From contig SFGY01000028.1 of NCBI GenBank assembly GCA_004556455.1, positions 1-13,666 on the forward strand: a stretch of 13,666 nt of DNA. The letters run 5' to 3'. The notes under the pieces were generated by a model. It worked only from the letters and a program-made list of their open reading frames with translations. It was not told the origin of the DNA and searched no databases. Of the stretch, positions 6,891 to 13,666 are shown piece after piece. Every line of letters begins with the position of its first letter. Position 1 is the stretch's first letter. The translations under genes were made by a program, and so were the position numbers. Origin of the DNA: Clostridiales bacterium. Its GTDB lineage: Bacteria; Bacillota; Clostridia; Saccharofermentanales; DTU023.

Positions 6891-7319
6891 CTATGCAACA
6901 CCGCCCCCCATGAATCCAGTCTCCTGTATCGCTGGTCCAGAGGATGCTGCCATCCTGGCGGCAGCACGCATTCTCACCTCTCCTCTGCCTGTCCAGGCCA
7001 TCTCATGGACGATACGGTCCATGACCTTCTCGTCGGTCACGCCTGCGTCGAGGCAGACATGCCGGTCCTGCTGCGGGCACTGCGTGCAAAAGATCGCCGG
7101 CCACCGTCGCAGCGGAGCTCAGAGATTCTGGGTAGGAGACGACGTAATCCGTTGTCTTGTCTACCGATCAGCCCTTATTTGTGGCGTCACTCTTTCAGAG
7201 ACAAGGATTGTCCTTCAGTCCAGCAGCTCGTCATCCGTTACCATGAAGCTCGTCATATCAGATGATTTCCCGTTCTTGCAGCAAGGGACCGGACATGAAG
7301 AGATAGCGCAGAATTCTGT
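6891..7319 (-). pseudogene. Decayed transposase-like remnant (zinc-ribbon plus HTH pattern)
   Basis: A single minus frame from 7319 to the stop at 6891-6893 contains three in-frame stops yet keeps protein-like blocks: CPVPCCKNGKSS near 7270-7290, then after the stop at 7119-7121 an open run of 75 codons with FCTQCPQQDRHVCLDAG, VTDEKVMDRIVHEMAWTG and RMRAAARMAASSG. Paired cysteines, a KNGK stretch and a helix-turn-helix-like AAARMAAS block in this order recall the InsA-type N-terminus of IS1-like and related transposases. The likeness is by eye and weak. No catalytic domain or inverted repeats were found. It lies just beyond the 3' end of the IS1595-like pseudogene, so the two elements may have been nested. 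Confidence 0.3.
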
Positions 7320-7850
7320 CTCTCTTGAATCTGAATTGTCGATATTCCCGCCTGCTGCTCCTTGTCCCTTCCCCTCGTGCCTTCAGCCCTCGCGCCTATA
7401 TGGAAGCCGTCCGCCTCGACGCAGTCAGCCGACAGCACGCTGGACGCACTCCGATCTGGCCATGGCGCAGCGTATCCTCGCAAGCATCCGCCCCGATGTC
7501 TTGTAGCTGCAGCCAATCTGGCGCTGCAGGGAGCATGCGCTGATGCCTGCCTTCTGGCTGGACATGAGCCATATGGCCGCGAACCATTTCCTGAGCGGGA
7601 GACGGGTCCCCTCCATCATCGTCCCTGCGGTGAAGGAGAACTGGCGGGAGCACCTGGTGCACTGCCACTTGTGCGCATGGCCGTGCACCTTGGAGCATGC
7701 CGCATTGCCGCAGGCGGGACAGGGATGCTTCTCCTCCAGGAGCCTCCTCTCGCATGGCTCCTCGCCGGGATATCTGTCCAGGAGCTCCAGGAGCGTGCCC
7801 CTGCTCTCGCATTCCTTCCTGCTCAGTCCGCCTGCATGGCCCTTCGCCAT
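7253..7850 (-). pseudogene. IS1595-family transposase, frameshifted and truncated
   Basis: The first frame (7425-7850) codes for 141 residues starting after a good GGAGGAAG site. It has a zinc ribbon with Cys44, Cys47, Cys64 and Cys67 (CPAC...CTRC), then QFSFTAGTMMEGTRLPLRKW and a helix-rich MLARIRCAM stretch, the usual N-terminal half of IS1595/ISXO2-type transposases. It stops soon after. The next frame (7253-7516) resumes with VLSADCVEADGFHIGARAEG, where family members begin the catalytic domain with an acidic residue. The frame change falls near 7440-7450. The rest, including later catalytic residues, is missing or unreadable, so full proteins of about 300 residues are not made. Inverted repeats could not be placed. 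It begins about 105 bases beyond the hipA stop. Confidence 0.8.
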
Positions 7851-7955
7851 TGCTTCCTCCGCTCTTCCGGATGCACCATCATCTCATCCTCATTGTGCGG
7901 TTCGGGACCGACAGGAATTGCTGGGGTTATGCCGGAGGTCCTAAGCCATTTTCTG

Positions 7956-9203
7956 TCAAAGCTTCTGGATAACATTAAGCCGTGGTGTCACCTCATCAAT
8001 GAGATGCTCAGCGACCGTATGGCCAAGATCCTGCATGCCAATGACGAGCTTGCCATCTGAATCCATGATGCCGTGCACAAGGTTTTCTGCGATTCCCTGG
8101 GCAATATCATGAAACGCCGGCCGTGATATCCCCAGATCTTTCGCAACCTGTTCCAGCTCGGAAGACCCTATCAGATCGATATCCCGCACTCCTCCGTAGC
8201 TCACGGCGAGCTCCCTGGAGAACCTTGGAAAATAGCTCGTGCTCACAAGGTCATACGCTGGCGCCAGCTTCACCTCATCTGCGAGGTAGCGGAGAGAATA
8301 GTTCTTCAGATGAGCATCGCAGTTGCCGACTACATAGTTGAAAAGAAGGATGGCCGCAAACTGCCTGAGGTCCTCAAGCGGTCTAGCAGATTGCTGGCGC
8401 AGCAGCTCAGCTATAGCGCAGATTGTGCCGCCCTTGAGCTCTGTATATTTTCCGCTTGACCAAATTCCCATAGCCTGTGCAAGATCTTCCTGATGCAGTC
8501 GTTGAACGGTCAGGCCTTCGTTTCCCGACATCGCATTGCGATCAAATCTCTTTACTGCAAGAACAGGCTTTCCGAAATCAAGAAGCTCTACCTCCGCAGC
8601 ATCCAAGCCGCAGCAGCTAGCTGTGCGCATACAGAGGAATTCTACTGCAGGCTCATCATGCAGGTTGCTCGTTTTGAGGATGTGGGTTGAAGCTGCAAGG
8701 CCTTGCGGCCTGTACCATTTCCCATCTGCGCCTCGCGCAAGGCCAACCTTTCCTTGCGTTCCCGCGAGAGACATGCGCGAAGCTGCATTCTCTGCTGCAA
8801 GCGTATGCCCATCGGCAAAGAGTCGATGCAGTTCGCTGTCGCCAAGTTCTGCATAGGAAGCCGTCTGAATTCGTGATGCACCATCTTCTTCTGTCATCAC
8901 GTCACCAATGCATTCCCGCCCGCATTCAGCAAGAAGAGCGAAAGAGTCTTCCTCCCTGATACCGATCTGCTGCGCCAGATCTATCCGTGCCGGTCCCTCG
9001 GGAAGCAGCCCTTCAAAGTATGGCTGCATCGCTGATCTGGAATATGGTTCATTCCTCAGCGGCAGCGAAAGCGATAAGGGCACAGCGGCTTCTGAAGAAA
9101 GATAGGATTCTTCATACTGAAACTCTGCGCCATCTCTGCTTGCCCGGATTGTCCCCACCCGCACTGGCTCGTACAGCGGAAGCCGCAAAACATGGATCTC
9201 CAT
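7956..9203 (-). CDS. hipA: HipA-family Ser/Thr kinase toxin
   Basis: The protein has 415 residues, close to E. coli HipA (440). HipA kinases phosphorylate a cytoplasmic target (glutamyl-tRNA synthetase in E. coli), halting translation and causing dormancy. The N-terminal subdomain carries FEGLLPEGPAR (63-73). The loop MSLAGTQGK (144-152) matches the region holding the regulatory autophosphorylated serine of E. coli (SVAGAQEK), here Ser145. Lys177 in HILK is a likely ATP-binding lysine. The catalytic loop GNCDAHLKNYS (293-303) gives Asp296, and YDLVST (317-322) gives the metal-binding Asp318. All kinase residues I can place are present, so it looks active. The ATG at 9201-9203 follows hipB by 5 bases, with AAGGAG inside the end of hipB, so translation is probably coupled. 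The gene ends just before IS debris but is not disrupted. Confidence 0.95.
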   Translation of the reverse strand: MEIHVLRLPLYEPVRVGTIRASRDGAEFQYEESYLSSEAAVPLSLSLPLRNEPYSRSAMQPYFEGLLPEGPARIDLAQQIGIREEDSFALLAECGRECIGDVMTEEDGASRIQTASYAELGDSELHRLFADGHTLAAENAASRMSLAGTQGKVGLARGADGKWYRPQGLAASTHILKTSNLHDEPAVEFLCMRTASCCGLDAAEVELLDFGKPVLAVKRFDRNAMSGNEGLTVQRLHQEDLAQAMGIWSSGKYTELKGGTICAIAELLRQQSARPLEDLRQFAAILLFNYVVGNCDAHLKNYSLRYLADEVKLAPAYDLVSTSYFPRFSRELAVSYGGVRDIDLIGSSELEQVAKDLGISRPAFHDIAQGIAENLVHGIMDSDGKLVIGMQDLGHTVAEHLIDEVTPRLNVIQKL

Positions 9204-9208
9204 GTATC

Positions 9209-9445
9209 TCAGCTCCTTGGCTCTGCAAAGAAGTCAATACCAAGCGTCTGCATCACGCGCAGCGCCTTCCCAAGCTCTGCAGTCGGCTTGCCGCGTTCAA
9301 GCTGCGAGACAAAGGTGATTCCAACCCCCGAATAGTCAGCGACTTCCTGCTGCGTATATCCCTGGCGCCTGCGTTCCTCACGGAGCACGGCGCCGAAGCC
9401 AGACGCGTCAATAATCTTGTAATGCCTCTTCTCTCTCAATGGCAT
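9209..9445 (-). CDS. hipB: HipB-type antitoxin, XRE/Cro-like HTH repressor
   Basis: This 78-residue protein has an HTH_3 domain at about residues 16-70: FGAVLREERRRQGYTQQEVA, then a recognition helix region around GVGITFVSQLERGKP. HipB proteins bind HipA to inhibit it and bind palindromic operators to repress their own operon. The start ATG (9443-9445) has GGAGGTGA right before it. The length suits a HipB (E. coli 88). It is the first gene of the operon with hipA. Two matching inverted repeats upstream (9481-9498 and 9519-9538) are the expected binding sites. Confidence 0.93.
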   Translation of the reverse strand: MPLREKRHYKIIDASGFGAVLREERRRQGYTQQEVADYSGVGITFVSQLERGKPTAELGKALRVMQTLGIDFFAEPRS

Positions 9446-9480
9446 TCACCTCCGCACGGGATATACGGCTACAGCCTGTT

Positions 9481-9498
9481 TTAATGCGTTCGCATCAA
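9481..9498 (-). promoter_or_regulatory. hipBA operator, proximal copy
   Basis: On minus it reads TTGATGCGAACGCATTAA, an imperfect palindrome sharing the core ATG-N-GAACGCAT with the distal copy. It sits 36 bases upstream of the hipB start, overlapping where promoter elements should lie. HipB is the likely ligand. Confidence 0.7.
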
Positions 9499-9518
9499 TT
9501 GTGGCAGCTTTTCATTAG

Positions 9519-9538
9519 ATTTATGCGTTCTCATAAAT
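9519..9538 (-). promoter_or_regulatory. hipBA operator, distal copy
   Basis: On minus it reads ATTTATG-AGAACG-CATAAAT, a perfect 7-bp inverted repeat with a 6-base spacer. Centre-to-centre distance from the proximal copy is 39 bases, which allows two dimers and possibly looping or bridging by HipBA. It lies on the side facing the divergent ygiQ gene. Confidence 0.7.
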
Positions 9539-9649
9539 GCTCCGTCTCCCTGTCCTGGCCAGCGGAACCGATGATGCCATGGTTCTGCTCTTTGCCAGCC
9601 CAAGGAGCAAAGGCATGCCCGCTATGGGAGAATGGAACAGATGGAGGCT

Positions 9650-9680
9650 TCCTGCAGGGCACCAACGGCATCCTGCAGGA
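9650..9680 (+). repeat. Hairpin in the ygiQ leader
   Basis: TCCTGCAGG (9650-9658) and CCTGCAGGA (9672-9680) form a perfect 9-bp stem with a 13-base loop, ending 20 bases before the ygiQ ribosome site. No T tract follows, so it is more likely leader structure than a terminator. Each arm contains the palindrome CCTGCAGG, so it may instead be a paired protein site. Confidence 0.35.
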
Positions 9681-9713
9681 TAGCGCTTGGCAGTATGCGA
9701 AGGAGCATCGAGC

Positions 9714-11822
9714 ATGGCACGGCCAGAGAAGAGACCGGAAGGCAGGGCCTCTGCACCACAGAAGAGGCGGCAGCCGGAACATACGCAGAGGGCAAGGAAG
9801 CGCCAGGCGCGCCCCGACAAGACGCAGAAAGCCCCTTCGGAACCGCATCATCACGGAGGCCCGGTGCCACCCGTGACGCCGCGTCCCACCCGCAACCAGT
9901 TCCTTCCGGTCTCGAAGAAGGACATGGAAGAACATGGATGGGACCAGTGCGACTTCGTCTTCGTTATCGGCGATGCCTATGTGGACCACCCCTCCTTTGC
10001 CCCTGCCATCATCTCCCGCGTGCTCGAGGAGCATGGCTACCGTGTCGGCATCATCCCCCAGCCCGACTGGCACGATCCTGCCTCTGTCACGATCCTGGGA
10101 GAGCCGAAGCTCGGCTTCCTCATCTGCGGCGGCAACATGGACTCGATGGTCCTGCATTACACCGTGGCAAAGCACCACAGAACCGAGGACTTCTACACCC
10201 CTGGTGGCGTCATGGGCAAGCGCCCGGACCATGCTGACGTGGTCTATGGCAACCTCATCAGGCGCACGTACAAGCACACGCCGATCATCCTGGGCGGCAT
10301 CGAGGCATCGCTCAGACGGCTTGCCCACTATGACTACTGGTCTGACAAGCTGAAGCGCTCGATACTCCTCGATTCCGGTGCCGACCTTATCGTCTATGGC
10401 ATGGGAGAGCGCCAGATTGTGGAGATCGCAGATGCCCTTGCCTCCGGCATAGAAGCAAAAGACATCTCCTGGATCCAGGGAACGGTCTACCGTGCCCGGA
10501 GCTATGAGCAGTGCGACCGGCCTGTGATCCTTCCCTCCTGGGACGAACTCAACAGCGACAAGAAGGTCTACGCAGAGTCGTTCGGCATCCAGTGCCGAAA
10601 CCTCAATCCGTTCCTTTCGCACGCGCTTGTCGAGCCCTATCCGCATGACATCTACGTGATCCAGAACCCGCCGGCAAAGCCGCTCTCCACAGAGGAGCTC
10701 GATGAAGTCTATGAGCTTCCCTATACGCGTGCATCGCATCCGATGTATGACGCAGAAGGCGGCATCCCTGCCTTGAAGGAAGTGAAGTTCTCCCTTGCAA
10801 GCAACAGGGGCTGCCTCGGCGAGTGCGCCTTCTGCGCCCTCAACTTCCATCAGGGCAGGATCATCCAGGCCAGAAGCGAGGAATCGCTCCTGCGCGAGGC
10901 TGAGGCCATGACCCACGATCCCGACTTCAAGGGCTATATCCACGATGTGGGAGGGCCGACGGCCCAGTTCATGGTCCGCGCCTGCCAGAAGCAGGCAACG
11001 GCAGGCGCCTGCACGAACAGGCGCTGCCTGTCGCCTACCCCCTGCAAGAACCTCACGGTCTCCCACAAGCGCTATGTGCACCTCTTGAGGAAGCTCCGCG
11101 AGCTTCCAGGAGTGAAGAAGGTCTTCATCCGAAGCGGCATCCGCTTCGACTATGCGATGCTCGATACCGACCATACCTTCATCAAGGAGCTGGCCGAATA
11201 CCACACCTCAGGACAGCTGCGCCTGGCGCCTGAGCATGTATGCTCTGAGGTCCTCGATGTGATGGGCAAGCCTTCGAACGATCTCTATGAGGGGTTCTGC
11301 AAGGAATTCGAGAAGTACAGCAAGGAGGCAGGCAAGGAGCAGTATGTCCTTCCCTACCTCATGAGCAGCCACCCGGGATCGACGATGCAGGTGGCCGTGA
11401 AGCTTGCCGAGTTCTGCCGCGACCTTGGCTACAACCCCGAGCAGGTAAGCGACTTCTACCCCACGCCTTCCACGGTCTCGACCTGCATCTTCTACACCGG
11501 GCTCGACCCCAGGACGATGAAGCCGGTCTACTGCCCCACTAACCCGCATGAGAAGGCTATGCAGCGTGCCCTCATCCAGTACCGCGACCCGAACAACTAC
11601 GACCTTGTCGTCGAGGCCCTCCACAAGGCGCATCGCGAGGACCTCATCGGCTATGGACCGAAGTGCCTCGTGAAGCCGACAAGGCCACCCCGGCAGGAAA
11701 AGGGCGCTCCGCACCATCACCACGGCAAGGGACCGAAACCCCAGCAGGCGAGCAAGCGCACACAGCAAGCCGGCAGGAAGCCGCAAGGCCACAATACGCA
11801 CCAGAGAAGCCAGCATAGGTAG
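9714..11822 (+). CDS. ygiQ: YgiQ-family radical SAM protein (UPF0313)
   Basis: The protein has 702 residues from the ATG at 9714, which has AAGGAG (9700-9705) 8 bases upstream; an in-frame TTG at 9687 is less likely. The conserved YgiQ N-terminus FLPVSKKDMEEHGWDQ begins near residue 63, with GDAYVDHPSF shortly after. The radical SAM cluster motif is Cys367-x3-Cys371-x2-Cys374 (GCLGECAFC), which would hold a 4Fe-4S cluster and cleave S-adenosylmethionine. RLAPEHVC and the C-terminal DUF3362-like part (ALIQYRDPNNYDLV...) follow. The reaction of this family is not established. Two additions stand out: a basic Pro/Arg/Lys-rich leader of about 60 residues and a His/Lys/Gln-rich tail of about 45 residues, both probably disordered. 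A GTG at 9864 with GGAGG (9855-9859) could be a later start that removes most of the leader. It is divergent from hipBA. Confidence 0.94.
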   Translation: MARPEKRPEGRASAPQKRRQPEHTQRARKRQARPDKTQKAPSEPHHHGGPVPPVTPRPTRNQFLPVSKKDMEEHGWDQCDFVFVIGDAYVDHPSFAPAIISRVLEEHGYRVGIIPQPDWHDPASVTILGEPKLGFLICGGNMDSMVLHYTVAKHHRTEDFYTPGGVMGKRPDHADVVYGNLIRRTYKHTPIILGGIEASLRRLAHYDYWSDKLKRSILLDSGADLIVYGMGERQIVEIADALASGIEAKDISWIQGTVYRARSYEQCDRPVILPSWDELNSDKKVYAESFGIQCRNLNPFLSHALVEPYPHDIYVIQNPPAKPLSTEELDEVYELPYTRASHPMYDAEGGIPALKEVKFSLASNRGCLGECAFCALNFHQGRIIQARSEESLLREAEAMTHDPDFKGYIHDVGGPTAQFMVRACQKQATAGACTNRRCLSPTPCKNLTVSHKRYVHLLRKLRELPGVKKVFIRSGIRFDYAMLDTDHTFIKELAEYHTSGQLRLAPEHVCSEVLDVMGKPSNDLYEGFCKEFEKYSKEAGKEQYVLPYLMSSHPGSTMQVAVKLAEFCRDLGYNPEQVSDFYPTPSTVSTCIFYTGLDPRTMKPVYCPTNPHEKAMQRALIQYRDPNNYDLVVEALHKAHREDLIGYGPKCLVKPTRPPRQEKGAPHHHHGKGPKPQQASKRTQQAGRKPQGHNTHQRSQHR

Positions 11823-11824
11823 CA

Positions 11825-11856
11825 GAAAGCCTCGGACGCAGGTGTCCGAAGCTTTC
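11825..11856. terminator. Bidirectional terminator between ygiQ and the ABC gene
   Basis: GAAAGC-C-TCGGAC (11825-11837) pairs with GTCCGA-A-GCTTTC (11844-11856): 12 pairs, one mismatch, 6-base loop. It starts 3 bases after the ygiQ stop and lies 22 bases from the end of the convergent ABC gene. Plus reads TTCTTCG and minus reads TGCT after the stem, so T tracts are short, but position and symmetry fit a shared terminator. Confidence 0.75.
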
Positions 11857-11877
11857 TTCGTGCGTATATGAGCTGTT

Positions 11878-13666
11878 CTACTCGAGCTCGAGGGCACCGG
11901 TTGCAAGCTCCCAGTACTCGCCCTTCTGGGCCAGGAGCTCCTCATGCGTGCCACGCTCGACAATCTTTCCGTGCTCGAGCACCATGATCGCGTTCGCATT
12001 GCGCACGGTCGAGAGACGGTGGGCGATAACGAAGACAGTGCGGCCCTGCATGAGGGCATCCATGCCGCGCTGGATCAGGGCTTCGGTACGGGTATCGACG
12101 CTCGATGTTGCCTCATCGAGGATGAGAACCGGCGGGTCTGCGACAGCAGCCCGGGCGATTGCGAGAAGCTGGCGCTGGCCCTGCGAGAGATTCGCGCCAT
12201 CCGCTGCGATCTTCGTGTCGTAGCCCTTGGGCAGACGGCTGATGAAGGAATCGGCATTTGCGATTTTTGCCGCCTTCTGTACCTCCTCATCCGTTGCGTC
12301 GAGCTTGCCGAAGCGGATATTGTCTGCCACGGTCCCCTGGAAGAGATGCGTATCCTGAAGGACCATGCCAAGAGATTCCCTGAGGGCGCCCAGCTGCATG
12401 TCGGAGATATCGATCCCGTCGTAGGTGATTGTGCCTTCGCGTATGCCGTAGAAACGGTTGATGAGGTTCGTGATCGTCGTCTTGCCGGCACCGGTAGATC
12501 CCACGAAGGCGATCTTCTGTCCCGGCTTCGCATAGAGCGAAAGATCCTTCAGAACTGTCTGCTCCGGCACATAGCCGAACGTCACATCGTGGAAGCGTAC
12601 ATCTCCCGCAAGCGGCACCTCGGTGCCGTCCTGCTTCTTCCAGGCCCAGGAGCTATCTGCCGTGCGGACAAGGCGCACCGTGCCCACATCTTCCTCCTGG
12701 GGAAGCTCGAGCACCTGAAAGATGCGCTCGGCGCCGGCAAGAGCGGTCAGCATGAAGCTTCCCAGCTGCGTGAACTGGTTGATTGGCATCGCTGCCTGGC
12801 GCACGAAGACGAGATAGCTTGCAAGAGACCCTGCATCCATGGAGCCGGAAAGCGTCAGGAATGCTCCTGCCACAGCGACGATTGCATAGTTCGCATAGCT
12901 GATCGATACCGTGGCAGGCACCATCGTGGCGGCATATGCCTGGGCAGAGGTGCCCGACTGCTGGAGGCTGGCATTTAGGGCCCTGAAGCCCTCGAGGTTT
13001 TCCCTCTCATGGTTGAAGACCTTCACGACCTTCTGGCCGGAGATCATCTCCTCGACGTAGCCATCAAGCTCTCCCAGAGTCTTCTGCTGCTTGGAGAAGA
13101 GACGCTTCGAGCGCCTGCCGGAGAAGCGGATGTAGAAGAAGATCACGATGTCGCAGCCGACCGTGATGAACGTGAGCCTCCAGTCGAGGACGAAAAGGAG
13201 GATGAGCGTGCCCACCATCTGGATGCCGGCCTGCACCATGGCAGCGAAGCCGTTGTTCAGGGCCTCCGAGACGGTATCCACATCGTTCGTGAAGAAGCTC
13301 ATCGCATCGCCTGTACGGGTACGGTCGAACCAGGAGAGCGGCAGGTGCTCCATATGCGCAAAGAGATCGCGGCGCATATCGAAGACGACCTTCTGCGCTG
13401 CCCTCACCATGGTCTGCGTATAGCCCACGGCAGAGGCGACGCCCAGAGCATAGATGATGGCCGTGAGGACGACGAGGTGCACGAAGCGGCCGTACTCCCC
13501 TGCCGCCACGGCATTCACGACCGGCTTGATCATGTACGTGCCAAGAAGGTTGCCGGCACCTGCGATGGTCACGAGCACGGCGACGGCCAGCATCTGCATC
13601 TTTGCATGGCCCATGTATCCCAGAAGGATCCTGAGGGTATGGCGGAGATTCTTCGGACGTGCCGGA
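11878..13666 (-). CDS. ABC exporter, fused membrane and ATPase domains (N-terminus beyond window)
   Basis: The minus frame is open to the window end, so the start lies outside. The visible part is 595 codons and has the usual type IV (ABCB-like, multidrug/lipid) exporter order. The membrane domain comes first with several hydrophobic segments, for example near 13540-13600, 13430-13480, 13150-13210 and 12830-12900. The ATPase domain follows: Walker A GSTGAGKT (12478-12501), signature LSQGQ (12175-12189), Walker B LILDE with the catalytic Glu (12112-12126), and the H-loop IAHRLS (12010-12027). All ATPase motifs are canonical, so this half can hydrolyse ATP. An in-frame ATG at 13612-13614 exists, but RHTLRILLGY upstream matches the family start region, so the true start is earlier. 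Such genes are often paired with a second half-transporter just upstream. The substrate cannot be told. Confidence 0.95.
   Translation of the reverse strand, partial: PARPKNLRHTLRILLGYMGHAKMQMLAVAVLVTIAGAGNLLGTYMIKPVVNAVAAGEYGRFVHLVVLTAIIYALGVASAVGYTQTMVRAAQKVVFDMRRDLFAHMEHLPLSWFDRTRTGDAMSFFTNDVDTVSEALNNGFAAMVQAGIQMVGTLILLFVLDWRLTFITVGCDIVIFFYIRFSGRRSKRLFSKQQKTLGELDGYVEEMISGQKVVKVFNHERENLEGFRALNASLQQSGTSAQAYAATMVPATVSISYANYAIVAVAGAFLTLSGSMDAGSLASYLVFVRQAAMPINQFTQLGSFMLTALAGAERIFQVLELPQEEDVGTVRLVRTADSSWAWKKQDGTEVPLAGDVRFHDVTFGYVPEQTVLKDLSLYAKPGQKIAFVGSTGAGKTTITNLINRFYGIREGTITYDGIDISDMQLGALRESLGMVLQDTHLFQGTVADNIRFGKLDATDEEVQKAAKIANADSFISRLPKGYDTKIAADGANLSQGQRQLLAIARAAVADPPVLILDEATSSVDTRTEALIQRGMDALMQGRTVFVIAHRLSTVRNANAIMVLEHGKIVERGTHEELLAQKGEYWELATGALELE

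Noticed and set aside
6772..7506. 244-residue plus-strand open frame
   Set aside because: It starts at a GTG with no ribosome site and lies opposite two transposase remnants that read better on minus.
9531..11204. 557-residue minus-strand open frame
   Set aside because: It is antisense to ygiQ, resembles nothing and is explained by strong third-position G/C bias.
11208..12059. 283-residue minus-strand open frame
   Set aside because: It runs through the terminator, the ygiQ antisense strand and the wrong frame of the ABC gene.
11944..12978. 344-residue plus-strand open frame
   Set aside because: It is antisense to the ABC ATPase domain, whose motifs are all intact.

Overview
The window reads as chromosome of an anaerobic bacterium, most plausibly an actinobacterium of the Coriobacteriia (Olsenella/Atopobium-like). 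Support is indirect: a pyruvate:ferredoxin oxidoreductase (PFOR) with its catalytic residues at the textbook positions, G/C-ending codons in the outer genes, and a mix of a YgiQ radical SAM protein, a PTS with a GH4 hydrolase, and HipBA. No rRNA or marker gene is present to settle the taxonomy. Both edge genes are cut by the window.

Layout. (1) 1-780, minus: N-terminal 260 residues of PFOR. (2) 781-1934: about 1.15 kb with no convincing gene, containing a perfect 15-bp hairpin at 1717-1751. (3) 1935-6558: a sugar module. A GH4 hydrolase and an unrecognised six-helix membrane protein are on minus, a divergent RpiR-type regulator is on plus, and a PTS EIIBC permease is on minus, convergent with the regulator. 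(4) 6559-7955: EIIBC control region, a palindrome-rich patch, and decayed transposase sequence (a frameshifted IS1595-like gene and a second, poorer remnant). (5) 7956-9538: a hipBA pair on minus with two near-identical operators upstream of hipB. (6) 9714-11822, plus: ygiQ. (7) 11825-11856: a shared terminator. (8) 11878-13666, minus: an ABC exporter whose N-terminus lies beyond the window.

How the genes fit together. The EIIBC would import and phosphorylate a glucoside, borrowing an EIIA, HPr and EI from elsewhere. The GH4 enzyme would split the 6-phosphoglucoside in the cytoplasm. The RpiR protein, which has a sugar-phosphate-binding SIS domain, would sense the phosphosugar; two adjacent inverted repeats lie between its start and the GH4 start. 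The membrane protein shares an operon with GH4 but has no assigned role. HipA and HipB look intact and self-regulated. The PFOR, YgiQ and ABC genes look like backbone, whereas the sugar module is lower in G+C (48% in one hand-counted 120-base stretch of rpiR against 56% in one of ygiQ) and is flanked by IS debris and gene-free DNA. This suggests an acquired segment between conserved genes.

I see no CRISPR array, rRNA or credible tRNA. The least explained items are the GH4-linked membrane protein, the paired operators in the sugar and hip loci, and the palindrome-dense patch at 6772-6835.
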